A DNA stretch of 20,900 bases from Thoreauomyces humboldtii (GCA_027596035.1 JADGJA010000375.1:1-20900), one strand, 5' to 3'; counted from the first letter of the stretch, positions 9,415-20,383 are shown. A program made the numbers and translations. The notes: generated by a model not told the origin, from the letters alone.

Positions 9415-10094
9415 CTACGCCGTCTCCGTGTCCATCCTGTCCTCCTTCTGGGCCGCCCTGGCCTCCATGACCTTTTCCCTGACCTCCTTCTGCCCGACCA
9501 GCTCGAGGTTCCTCTGTATGTCCACCATGTTGGCCGTCTTCTCGTGCTCCTTCTTCCCTGCGACGCGGGCCTTGTAGAAGACGCGCTCGCGCTTGGCCTT
9601 GATCTCGGCCACTCGCTTCATGGCCTTGAGCGTGGTGGCCATCAGGGTTCGGTCGTATCGGACGGGAACGTTCCGACGTTTCTCGAACTCGAGGGTCGCG
9701 TCCTGGGAAAAAAGCAGGATAGTGAATAAAAGGGTGGCGGAACGTGGGGGGATGGAAACGAAAAAGGACTCACGATGGTCATGTCCTTGCCTGCCGCGCG
9801 ACGGAACGCCTTGGTCCATCGCACCTTTCGCGGGTTTCGCTTCATCTTGAAGTTCTTGTGGCACTTTGATCTGCACTGTTGAAAGGAGCGACGGACAGGA
9901 GAGAACCGTCAGCACCTTCTTCTGCTTCCGGACGAGACCGCGCGCAGAACGGGTCCCCAGGCAGAGAGTCCCTGGCCCCAAAGGGGAACGAGAATACGTA
10001 CGAATCGGAAGACCTTGCTGTCGTTCCTCACGAACATGGTGCCGTGCCCTGGGTAGACTGTTGAACTACAGAAGTAGCATTTCTCCAAACGCAT
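9415..10094 (-). CDS. RLP24: Ribosome biogenesis protein RLP24 / RSL24D1 (eL24-like)
   Basis: Rlp24 occupies the eL24 site on pre-60S particles in the nucleolus. In yeast it recruits and activates the AAA ATPase Drg1, which strips it off in the cytoplasm. Exons 10002-10094, 9774-9875 and 9415-9702 are joined by introns of 126 nt (GTACGT...CAACAG) and 71 nt (GTGAGT...TCCCAG), all in phase 0. They total 483 nt, giving 160 aa, close to the 163 aa of the human protein. The N-terminus [18 protein letters not shown] and [19 protein letters not shown] carry the four zinc ligands (Cys6, Cys9, Cys32, Cys36). They continue into the family signature [19 protein letters not shown] and a basic, helical C-terminal half ([29 protein letters not shown]). 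These features separate it from ribosomal eL24 itself. The yeast protein is longer at the C-terminus; this one resembles the short metazoan form. Confidence 0.97.
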
Positions 10095-10728
10095 GGTGGT
10101 GTCGGTGGTGGTGGTGGGTGGGTGGAAGCCGACGTGAAGGCGGAGGGTAGCGTAGCAGACGTAGCGAGGATGGGGAGTAGGTGGCTGCTAGGTAAGAGCT
10201 CTCTCTGGTGGTAAGTCTCGGCTTTGGGCTCCAATGTTAAGACGACGACCAGAGGAAGAGGAATGGGGAGAATGTACAGTCGTCCAGAAGGGGGGAAAAA
10301 AGAAAAAGAAAAAGCAAGAGAGGAAGAGACACGATGCACGACAACGTGTACGACACTGTACGACACTGTACGACTACGAATCTCCAAGAGTGTCTGCACA
10401 GCCCCCCCGAGGCTGACTCATACTCTCCGCCCAGCGCGTTCTGCTTCAGGTACACACAAGAACCCATTGGCGAATGGAGCGAGATTCCAGTCTCTCCTAC
10501 CTACCCACTGAACTACTCGCGATCAAGTGTCAATCTGTGGTTTCTTTTGTGGTGCTGGAAATGCAGTGCACCGGGCCGCTTACTTGAATCGGTCGGGGCC
10601 GTCCACATGTTCGAGGGTATCGAGGGTACACACTCCTCGAACTTGTAGAGGCCATGCACCTGCTGCTTATACTCTCCTGTCTGGCATGAATCTATTTATC
10701 ATGTGAACGAGACGGTCTCGGACGAGCC
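10095..10728. promoter_or_regulatory. Divergent intergenic region between RLP24 and the giant helicase gene
   Basis: These 634 bp lie between two outward-facing starts, so both promoters are expected here. Seen by eye: a GGT-rich tract next to the RLP24 ATG (10092-10126), a purine-rich block (10290-10330), two tandem copies of CGACACTGTA (10351-10370), and TATTTAT at about 10691-10697, some 32 nt before the proposed helicase start. No gene is supported in the region. Confidence 0.5.
10351..10370. repeat. Two tandem copies of CGACACTGTA
   Basis: Two exact 10-bp units, flanked by further partial copies (GTGTA before, CGACTACG after), lie in the divergent intergenic region. The short repeat may be a protein-binding site or slippage; there is no evidence for either. 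Confidence 0.7.
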
Positions 10729-13700
10729 ATGCCGACTTTGTGGCAGACCTTCCTTCCGACAGCTTTTCCGTGCCCCCGTCAGCCCGTCCGTTTCCCACAT
10801 GCAAAATGCTCAGACACGATCTCGCCCGCTAATGCCCAGCATTCCCACGCTGCATACTTCCCCCCAGAAAACACACCAGAAGACACCTGCCTTACCGAGC
10901 ATCTCTATCCTCTATTCGGGAGTAAGAGGTGTGTCTTCTTCCTTCCCTCACGATTGAAAACAAGGGCGCCTCACTAAGTTGGCTTTCCTTTTGTGTTTGG
11001 ACAGGCTCCTGTTCCGCGCTTGCAGGAAGTCAAATTCCGGGGGCCAGGATGGAGAACATCATCCTCGATCCCGTCCAGGTGTCTTTTACCGCGGGGCTGA
11101 TATCACCCGAGTTCGACGATGGGAGTTTGGTCTTAGACATGAGCCGAGACCTGAAGGTAAGCGAATCGTTTCACACTTGCCATCGGCTGTCCGACTGATT
11201 TGGGCCGCGGTGCTCATAACCTCACAGAGCGGGAGTATCTCCGTCCTATCAATCCCCAAGATTCGCGTCGCAAGACTCGCTGGCGTCTACTTTGCTCTGG
11301 ACAACCGAACTCTGTACGCGGTCCGCATGGCCGAGCTTGCGTCCGCTCTGTTCGTGATCACGCCCGTCTCTCTGGGCTCCCTGGATCTCACGTCCGCCTT
11401 GCCCAGGACCGAGTTGCCCCAGATCTCCGAGGCACCCATTCGTTGGGATCGCCCCTTCAGCGATCTCGGCTACGAGATCTGCATGTGGACGCCCGGACAG
11501 CTACGGAGTCCCGCCTATGCCAACAAGAGCCCTTTCAAATGTCGCGCAATCGACGAGCGGTGGGCGGAGACGGCCAGCTACTATCTCGCCTTCATGGAGC
11601 CCTTACTTGATGAGGTGTTTGCCGGACTCCGTTCGGGCATCGGATGCGCTCCCCAACCGATCCGCGCCAACGGTTTATCGTATACACCGAGAGATGGAGA
11701 TGTTCAAGATGGAGATGTGCAGATTGACAACATCCTTACCGTTCACTGTGACGGTCAAGGTGAATTCATTCCAAGAATGCATCCCGGCGACGCCGTGCTT
11801 TTCTGCTGCAACGGTGTCGAAGCGCTTGGTTATGTGGCAAGGGTCAAGATGGTCTCCCACGCCGAGAGAGTGGAATGGCGACTGAAGCACAGGGGCGAGA
11901 ATCCACCGCAGATCCTTGAAGTTCGCACGCTCCTCGACCTCGAGCTTGCGGACCTCGATCCACGCCGATTCACTTTTCGCGTTCTGGATTCTGTCGGGCC
12001 TTATTCAAGGATCTATAACGCTATCGTCGCGAAAGATCCCGGTCCGCTTTTCATGAAAATGATCCTCGACCCGTTAATCGCGATTCAATACGACCGGCTT
12101 TGCAAGCCGGTTTACTCTTTGATGGATCCGGTCGAAGCCCGCCTTGGGCTTGAAGAACTTGTCCGCCAGACGGAATCATCTACGTTTAACGAGTCCCAGA
12201 CGGACGCCATCCTGAGCGCTGTGGCTGGCACATGTCCCATCACGCTAATAAGTGGACCTCCCGGAACTGGCAAGACGTATGAAGAAATCGGCTCCTTGTC
12301 TTGTCTGCTTGAACTCCTCATGATAACACTTCTGCAGCTCCGTTATAGTTGCAACAATTCTTACTCTCTTGAGAGCAGAGCACCCAGTACTCCAAACCGC
12401 AGCAACAAACCTCGCGGTGGCGGAAGTAGCACAAAGGGTCATGAGCCAGCTTTCGCGGGTGTCGAACATGAAGATATCACGCCTGGTGCTGCCAGGGCAT
12501 TCAGAGAGATTGAACTTGGACAGCACTGGACTTCGTCGGATCCATCTATTCTCCAGGTAAGCTCGACTCGTGCGGTACTTCAGTCGACAACTATATCTCA
12601 CCTCGCTCTGCTATAGGGTGAACCGCCTTCAATCCGCATACGAAGAGCTCCCGAAGAGATGCATTCAACTCCATCAAACGACGTCTCTACTTCAGCAATA
12701 TATCGAGAACTTGCTGGCGACGCAAAGCGCATTGTACAGCTCGATGGAGGTGCGCATTCAGGACCGGAACGCCCGTTTCATCTGCAAGACTCTCCTGGGG
12801 CCGTGGAGAGAAGAAGCTGCGAAAATTCAGATCATGATCGAGTCGTTTTTGGACGACGTACCGCAAGCTGTTGAACCTCTCATGAAGAATGTCAGCGCTT
12901 TGCTTAAGGAAACTAAAGCTACGGCACAAGCATTGTCGGCCTTCTTTGAACGCGCCGTTCAGGAAGGCGAAGGCACCACGCAACTTTCGGCTCACGGTTT
13001 TTCACTCCGGGATCCTTGTGCTCAGGCCCTTTCCCACATCGACCAGCTTCGAGACGCTATTGAGCCTGTTCGAAACTGGGAGAAGAGTCGAGGTTGCATT
13101 CCCTGGAGGTAAGTCGTGACCCTATGTCATCGCTAAGGAATGGCCGCGCTCATCCTTCTTCCCTTCTTGAAAGCGACCATATTCTCTCGGAGGCTGCGGT
13201 TATCTTTTGCACACTAGCCGTTGCCTCTAATGCCACCTGGAAAAAAAGGGTTTTTGGAAACCGTATTATCATCGTTGACGAAGCTGGACAAGCCCCCGAA
13301 GCCGCTATGCTGCCTTTGATGACCGGATCTTGCTTGCGACTTATTCTGGTGATTTCGTAAAATCTCACCTCAGGCTCATACAAATGGTTAACAAAAGTCC
13401 CTTTAAAGGTTGGTGATGCGAAGCAGCTTCCGGCCGTCGTAAGTGGACAGGGAGCCCGAGACGCGGGATTTGGCACTAGCTTGTTCGAGAGATTGGAAAA
13501 ACTTCGTTTCCCTGCGTTTCAACTGGCTATACAGTATCGTATGCATCCCGAGGTGCGTTTGGATGCTAAGTTCCTGCTATGTAGGCTGTCGCCATGTCTG
13601 ATCACCATCGTTTACCTAGATATCAGCGTTTCCCCGAGAAAGATTCTATCAAGGCGCGGTCTCTGATGGAGAGCTGGTGAAAGTTCCAACGTACCGACGC

Positions 13701-16700
13701 CCCTGGTTTGACGAGAAGGACTTCCCACCATGCAGTTTCATCAACTTCTTTCAGAAAGGTGAAGCAAAAGACGAAGCCACTATGTCGATCTACAACGCCG
13801 TTGAAGCCGGTGTTGTCAAAAAATTGCTCCTGGATCTTCTGCCGCATTTTCGCATGCATCTCGGAAACATTTCCGTCGGTGTCATTAGTGGCTACGCAAA
13901 ACAGGTCAAAACCATCGCTTCTCGTATTTCGAAGATTTCTGGTTGTCGGTCGGTCGGCGAAACGGAGCAGGGGGCAGCTTCGTTCGTCGTAAACAACGTC
14001 TCCATCGACGTAGGGTCGGTCGACTCATTTCAAGGACAAGAACGTGATGTGGTCATTCTGGTCAGCTGACTTGTCTTGCTGTTCGTCTTCGTTGCCTTCG
14101 TCACGCTCGTTAACATGGACTTCAACTTCAGGCGACAACGAGAGCTAACGAGCCGGGTGTTTTGGGCTTCCTTCAAGATGAGCGGCGAGTCAACGTCGCA
14201 TTGACTGTAAGTTGGGCATAAGCGATATTTTTAGATGAGTTGTTCACAGAAACTCTTTGATTCAGCGGGCGAGATTTTCACTCTTCATCATCGGAGACCG
14301 CGAGACCTTGCGACGTTCAGAATTATGGACCGATCTTCTTCAGAACCTGGATTCTCGTCGCCTGACGCACGACCTGCACACGCACCCGCGCTTCAGCAAA
14401 TACGTTTCCTTGTCTGAAGTGCAGAAATCTATCATTCAGCATGCAAACATGAACACGGTCAAAGCCTCAGGCGGATTCACGCTTCCGTCTCTGGAGGACA
14501 TGCCTTGGACCATGCAAATCACGGAGGCTGCGCTCAGCTCACTAAAAACGGAAGCATGTCGCACCGACGCAAACCTCCTCAACAGCATTTTCCAGCTGCA
14601 AAGTGGAAACTAGTGACATTCTCAAGCGTATGCGTAGTGGCGACTGGACCGTGTTCTGGAGCATCACTCTGGAAACCAAATCGTCCTACTATGCGCAGTT
14701 GATTCTAATCTGGTCGGTGGTTCCAAACTCTCATTCCGGCAAAGAATGCGCGAGACTATGTCGACTTACCGGTCGGTGGACTTCTGAACTGATCGAGAAG
14801 TGCACGAGTGTCGAAAAGAACGGGAAACGCTATGTTCCCAAAACCTTTTCTCGTCAGAGTGCAGAAGAGCGGCTTATCTTTTACCGCAGTGCGTCCGACT
14901 TGGATCACGCAGGACAAAGCGAAGCTATCATCGAAGACCCGATTCCATACTTCAAGACGTTCCCATTGACGACGAAGTACATGTCAATGTTATCAGACGG
15001 TAGCTTGGATGCTGCACATCTACCTTTTACGATGAACGCAGACGAGGCAGCCGTGCTCTCCTCCCACAACGGTTTCTTTTTGCTCGGAAGGGTAATTCTG
15101 GCTCTATGATCAAAAGTGCTCTTGCTGTTTTCTCACAATCTTTTTTGCCTGCCATGCAGAGTGGAACGGGAAAGACGACTGTCATGATCCATAGAATGTA
15201 CCTTATTGAAACTCATTCTCGAGATCAAAAGACCGAAGGTGAAGGAGTTCTACCGGCCGACTATGGCTGCAAGCTACCCTCGCAGCTTATGATAACCGTG
15301 AGCCCAAAGTTATGCGATACGATGCGTGAATATTACGACAAGTTAGTCCTATCATCTCCGACTATCGGCCCTAAGGGTGATGCTCGGGTCTCCTTCCTGA
15401 CCTTCAACCAAGTTTTGATAAACTTGGACTCTCAGCTCCGAATCTCCTTCTTCAAGCAGCGCCGAAGAGACCCAGGCCCGCTTTCCATGGACCGTCTTCG
15501 CGTCTTGACAGATGACTCTACTGCAGCAATTACATTTGAAGCGTTCCGCCTACAGTACTATGTGCATCTGCCAAAGGAGGTTCAAGGCCACTTTTCCTCA
15601 TCCTTTCTGTGGACTGAATTTCAGCGTGTTATCAAAGGTTCTGCTGCGTCCCTGAAAACACCGAACGGCCGTCTTTCAGAAGATGCATATATGCGCTATA
15701 GCGAGCATCGCCATTCAACAATCACCGTTGAAGAGCGTCGCGCAATCTACCTGAGCTATCTTCGATATGAGCGGCAGAAGCAGGAGAAGAATGCATATGA
15801 CTTATCTGATGCGATTCACCATGTGCACAAGGAGCTCGAAGCAAAAGCGCCGAGGCCCTTAGCCGACTTCGTGTATGTTGACGAAGTGCAGGACCTTTCC
15901 GAAACAGGTAAGTCTAACATGCGGAGGGGTCGATAAATTGAGATCGCGTGCTCACACAGCTTGCAGGGCTGGCCCTTCTAGCCTTCATCGGACGACGCCC
16001 AGACGGTTTTCATTTCGCCGGCGATACTGCGCAAACAATTAGCTCGAGCTCTAAATTTCGGTTTGAGAACCTTCGGGGCTTGTTCTACGATGCTTTTCTT
16101 CCACGTTTGCTGCCTGAAAAGTACGGCCCAAACTCGAACGACAAGAAGCGGCAAGAAGAAAGTGACGTTCCGCCTTTCCACGTTCTCTCCGCCAACTACC
16201 GTACGCATGGAGGCATCTTGGACGTGGCGAACGCCGTTGTAGAGGCAATTCTCAAATTATTCCCGTACTCGATCGACAAGCTGAAGCCGGAACGAGCCCT
16301 CTGTGACGGAGCTCTTCCATTGTTCTTACATGAGACAAGCACCGAGGGTCTCTTTGCAGCACTGTTTGGGGCCAGTCATGATGAAGTTTCCGAAGACGAC
16401 GCACCTCAATTGCTGGGAGCTGACCAAGCGGTCATTGTTCGAGACGAAGCGCGAAAGCGTGAGGTGTCCATGCTGTTCCCAGGATCTCTCGTCCTTTCCA
16501 TCCTGGAGTGCAAAGGCCTCGAATTCAAGGATGTCCTGATCTACCAGGCTCTGCGAGACAGCACCTTTTCTCGATGGCGAATCCTCTCGGCCCTCAAGTC
16601 TACCTCAGAAGCGCCCCTTTATCCTGTGTTTGACATCTCTCGCGACCATGAACTTTGCCATGAACTCAAGTCGTTGTACGTAGCAGTCACCCGCGCGAAA

Positions 16701-19700
16701 ACTCGGCTCTGGTTCTATGACGATGACGAGGACAGGAGAAAGCTGTTCATGGACTACCTTAACAACTCAAACGCGGCTATATCGTTTGCGCGGGCCGAGG
16801 ATCTCAACACAAAGCTCGCCACCAAGAGTTCGAAAGCGGAGTGGAACGCAAGAGCCAGCGACTTTCTGGCGGCTAAGCAATGGGCGAATGCACTGACGTC
16901 TTTCCATAATGCTCGGAACCTTGTCATGGTGGACTTCTGCAATGCAAAGATATTGCGTGATGAAGCTATCGGCATCCGCGAACGGTCAACGAAGAAACTT
17001 GCCCGGGAAAAGCTTGTAGAGGAAAAGGCGGCACGGGAAAAGTTCAAAGAAGCCGCCGCGCTCTTCGACAAGATCGAGCATTTTGAAGACGCTGGGTACT
17101 GCTGGTTCGACGGTGCCCTGTACGAGCAAGCTGTCGTCAGTTTTCACAAAGGGAAACAGGATGAGAACGCGCTGCGCGCTTGCGTCAAAGGGTTGTGCTC
17201 AAAGGGTTCAAAGGGTTGCGCTCGCTACCTTGTGCCAACGTTGAAAGGACGACAGGCGCGTCAACGACTTCGTGAAGGCCATGCGTGAAGTTAATAGCAA
17301 GCGTGGCTTCTACAAAAGATTCGGTTATCTGGACGCTCTTCTCGAACTCGACAGGACGCTTGAGCGATATGAAGACGTTGCAGATACGTACATGGCGAAG
17401 AAGTCATGGTTACGAGCCGTGGAGTTCTTTCGCAAAGCAGAGATGGAAGAAAGAGCGGTCAAAGTGGTCATCCAAGCGGCGCGCTGCTCGCTGTTTCTCC
17501 TGAAATGGGGAACAAATGACCTTTCGACCTCGCCTTTCATCTCGGATGATACCAAGAAATTGATGCAGCTATTGTCTCCTACCGCGCCGCCGCCGGATGG
17601 CGTTTGTACTACTATGGAAAGCCAAGTTCTGTATGCCTGTTTGACCTCTTCGTCTCAAATCACAAACGACGAGAGGGTCCTCGATTCCAAAGATCTTCAG
17701 ATGCTTTTCCTCTACTACACCAGCGAGCTTAAGCGCATCATCACGCGTGACCCAGGCTTTGCTCGGTGGCAGGAGCTGACCAAGATATTTTTGGCATTAG
17801 TCACAAACGCCGAACAGATCGAAAGGTGTCTCTCTGCCTTCAAGAGCACTGGTCGCATCGAAGCGGCTTGTGAGCGCCTCTTCGCGCTGCAACCTCATGC
17901 TACGAACCCAGATCTCCGAGCCGTGTCCGAGCTAACCCACAAAAGGCTCTTGGATGCAACGGGCATGGCCACCATACCGAGAGAGGAGATTGCGCTGCCC
18001 ACATTTGCGCGTGCGGGCTCAGCCTATTTGACCAAACACCTTGGGGAAACGGCCAAACTTGCTGAAAGTCTTTTCTTGAGAGATTTTCCTGTGGCGGGCG
18101 AGCGGTTTTCTACCTACATGAACGCGGCTGATGTCGTGTTGTCATTGGAGAGGCGCATCGCCCGGCAGGACTACACCAAAGGACTGTTTGAGTGGATGCT
18201 GGTAAGTTAGGTTCGGGAGAAATCTCCGTTTCAAGTGTTTTAGTTTTTTCTGAATACCTGCTCTTCAGACATTCCTGGAGGTCGTCAAAGCTTACCATCG
18301 GGCTGGATACATGCCAAAGGAAGCATACGTTACTCATATCGAAAAGCGGTTGATGAAGGTAGTTTCTTGGGGGGACCTGGAAACAAGGGCAGTAACTCAC
18401 ACTCGATTCTCTTTTATCAAGACGCTCATCTTTTCACCGCGCCCGTGACTGTTTGAACCAACCATGGCGAATGCCTTCCTTAGGACTCCTTTGGTTCGCG
18501 CTGTCATTGAAGATTACAAACGATATCGTGCCGAGGACCCGATGAGCAGTTTGAGCAACTTGGCAAAGACGCTCTTGGTCTCGTGCAAAGGTCTTGGGAT
18601 CGCTCGACTGGACAAGCTGGAGAAGACGTCAATGCCTTCCGATCCCTCTCTCCAACCCCACTAGCTTTTGTACCAGGCATTCAGATGGATTGACCCCGAT
18701 TTTGGCTTGGGCATGAGAAGAGCTCTGCCAATTCATATGTTTGGTACAATGGTATGTATTCTTTACGGCAGACCTGACGACCTGCATTTCTGATCTTCTA
18801 TTTCATGCACCGAAGAGTCTGGAATGTTTGACTTCACTATGGGAGAATCCCAAAACTAGGTTCGCGATCACCCCGACCTACTTCGTTGAGCTTCTGGAGA
18901 TGACACTCTCTGCGATCCTTTTGGTCAATAATCTATCGACACTCCGCTATGTGGTAATTCCAAGACGCTTTCTGGAAACCATTGCGCGTGGTCGCGAGAC
19001 GGCTGTCGCTTTGCACATGGATCCGAGGTGTAGAGCCTTCGTAGACTTGGCTAAACCCTTCAACATGCTTTCGCACCTTCTCGTCGAACCACCAGCTCCT
19101 CGAGCATTGGTTTGCGCAGGAAAAATGCGACACAACGATGAAACTGCGGCTCTATGTCCGTTTGGTCAAGCTTTTCCTGATGATTCTTCTGAACGACAAG
19201 TCTAAGCGGACGACTGAAGTTTTGCCCCTTCTGAGGACAGTCACCGAGATGCCCTGGTTCGAAAAAACGAATCTCGTCGTGGACCTCTTGTCTATGGGAC
19301 AGCGCAACTGGGTATCCGGAAGTTTGCTTCCTGCAAAAAGCCTACCCAACCTGATCAAGGCTATGCGCGCATGGGAGAAGACTTGCTGCTGGTTACCAAG
19401 TTTGATACCAAACTCGATCGAATCCCAAGGTGGCTTCAACCGTTTGCAAGCGACATGCCACATGTCATTATCAACAGCGCTCAGAACCCCGCGGTTTTCC
19501 GTTTGCCTAACGAGGAAACCACCGAAGAAAGGGAGGGCCTTTCAACCGCTGTCGGCAATAAAGAAGATAGTCTTGTAGACGAAGAAGAGCCTGCGGAAGC
19601 TGCCCTTCCTAGCCAAGAGGAAACTGGACAGCCCCTAGACAAGGCCGCCCTTCAAGCCGAGACTATCCTTGAAAGGTCCTCCGCGATCAGAAACCGTCTG

Positions 19701-20279
19701 AGCGTCCTCGTGGCGCAAGCACGTCAGCGGCTCAAGAAACGTGCTCGCGAACTCTCGCCTCGTGAGAGGTTCGAGCAGGCTTCCAAGGACCTGCTCGCAG
19801 ATAGAGGAGCTCCCAAGCAGTTCCGTGAGCTCTACTTGAAGACAGCCGTGCCCGTACGCGTAAAGGTATATATAATCGCCGATATAGTTTCGGTGACAAG
19901 CGCCTGACACTGTCTCATCATCCAAATAAGGTCGCCGAGACAGCGCAAAGAGCCCGTCGCATTCAAGAAAATTTGGAGGGAAGTAGCGAAAAGGTCTCGA
20001 CCCAGCTCGTCGCCAATCTAAATATGGCCGCGGACGCTGTCGACGCCTTGGAGGAGGCACTCAAGAGCATCGATTTGACTGCCGCTATCGATACGTAAGT
20101 TCCCTTTTGGAATTCCATCCTGAGATGGATTGCCCTCGTCTGACTCATCATTGCTCGCCGGGATCAGGTACCAGTCTGGGGGTTGGAAGTGTGCCGAGTT
20201 GCGCAAGGTGGTCGACCAGGTTTGCGAAGTCCTTGAGAAGCAAAAGATCGAACCGCTGCTCGCATCGGCTGCGGAGTAA
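10729..20279 (+). CDS. Giant tandem SF1 helicase: Upf1-like core plus UvrD/TRANK1-like core
   Basis: My model has 23 exons: 10729-10921, 11005-11156, 11228-12276, 12338-12556, 12617-13108, 13174-13348, 13409-13552, 13620-14060, 14132-14206, 14266-14557, 14604-15091, 15160-15907, 15967-17183, 17248-18201, 18269-18358, 18422-18444, 18484-18627, 18685-18751, 18816-19040, 19096-19321, 19360-19865, 19931-20094 and 20168-20279. They total 8,196 nt, giving 2,731 aa in one frame. Layout: unassigned N-terminal region (1-450), Upf1/Sen1-like helicase (about 450-1010), linker (1010-1235), UvrD-like helicase (1240-1745), helical TPR-like region with a Lys/Glu-rich helix (1760-2330), acidic segment (about 2520-2570), and helical coiled-coil tail. 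The second motor and repeats resemble the TRANK1 family, whose function is poorly known. Least certain are the short introns 14558-14603, 18445-18483 and 19322-19359, the one at 17184-17247, and the start; ATG at 11049 is an alternative. Confidence 0.85.
12242..14300 (+). other. First motor: SF1B, Upf1/Sen1-like helicase core
   Basis: Within the giant gene. Motif I is GPPGTGKT (residues 458-465, split by an intron inside the last codon). Motif Ia is TAATNLAVAEVAQRV, motif II IIIVDEAGQAPEA (DEAGQ 737-741) and motif III VGDAKQLPAVV (761 onward). Motif IV is QYRMHPE followed by ISAFPRE (802 onward), motif V VDSFQGQERDVVIL (942-955) and motif VI VNVALTRAR (975-983). All nucleotide-binding and coupling residues are present, so ATPase activity is expected. 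DEAGQ, QYRMHPE and the ALTRA motif place it with Upf1, Sen1, IGHMBP2 and ZNFX1 rather than with UvrD. A roughly 170-residue helical insertion sits between motifs Ia and II. Confidence 0.93.
15160..16790 (+). other. Second motor: SF1A, UvrD/TRANK1-like helicase core
   Basis: Within the giant gene. Motif I is GRSGTGKTTVMIHRM (SGTGKT 1241-1246), motif II YVDEVQDLSE (DEVQD 1481-1485) and motif III FHFAGDTAQTI (GDTAQT 1508-1513). Motif IV is SANYRTHGGILDVANAVV (1566 onward), motif V LECKGLEFKDVLIY (1669 onward) and motif VI LYVAVTRAKTRLWFY (1727 onward). DEVQD, GDTAQT and VAVTRAK are typical of UvrD-type motors, in particular of the TRANK1 (TPR and ankyrin repeat-containing protein 1) group. All key residues are present. 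It follows a conserved-looking linker with YYAQLILIWSVVP and IEDPIPYFKTFPLT. Confidence 0.92.
17185..17217. repeat. Three copies of TCAAAGGGTT in the helicase gene
   Basis: TCAAAGGGTT occurs three times, with a 4-nt spacer (GTGC) between copies one and two and none between two and three. The repeat lies where the reading frame must change, and I place it inside an intron (17184-17247, GTCAAA...GAAAG). If it is exonic instead, a length change here would be a frameshift. Confidence 0.8.
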
Positions 20280-20306
20280 GGTCGGGCGTAAGATGGGCGT
20301 AGAGCA

Positions 20307-20383
20307 GCAAGACTACCTTATGCAGAGTGTGAGATGAAGGATGGCGGCAAGACTACGTTATGCAGAGTGTGAGATGAAGGATG
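20307..20383. repeat. Tandem duplication, 37-bp units at 40-bp period
   Basis: Units at 20307-20343 and 20347-20383 both begin GCAAGACTAC and end GAGATGAAGGATG, with a single C/G difference after GACTAC. The repeat begins 28 nt after the helicase stop codon, so it probably lies in the 3' UTR. Confidence 0.9.

Noticed and set aside
10979..12616. A 545-aa open frame taken as the helicase start
   Set aside because: It reads through three introns with good donors and acceptors (11157-11227, 12277-12337, 12557-12616) and loses motif Ia; the spliced frame restores it.
18359..19380. Apparent nonsense codon and frameshifts in the 3' part of the helicase gene, suggesting a pseudogene
   Set aside because: Each can be removed by a GT-AG intron (18445-18483, 18628-18684, 19041-19095, 19322-19359), after which all exons sum to a multiple of three. 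Decay is kept only as an alternative because some introns are very short.
10729..20279. Two separate adjacent helicase genes
   Set aside because: Exons continue in phase through the linker, with no stop-plus-promoter gap and no good ATG right before the second core. Not excluded without cDNA.
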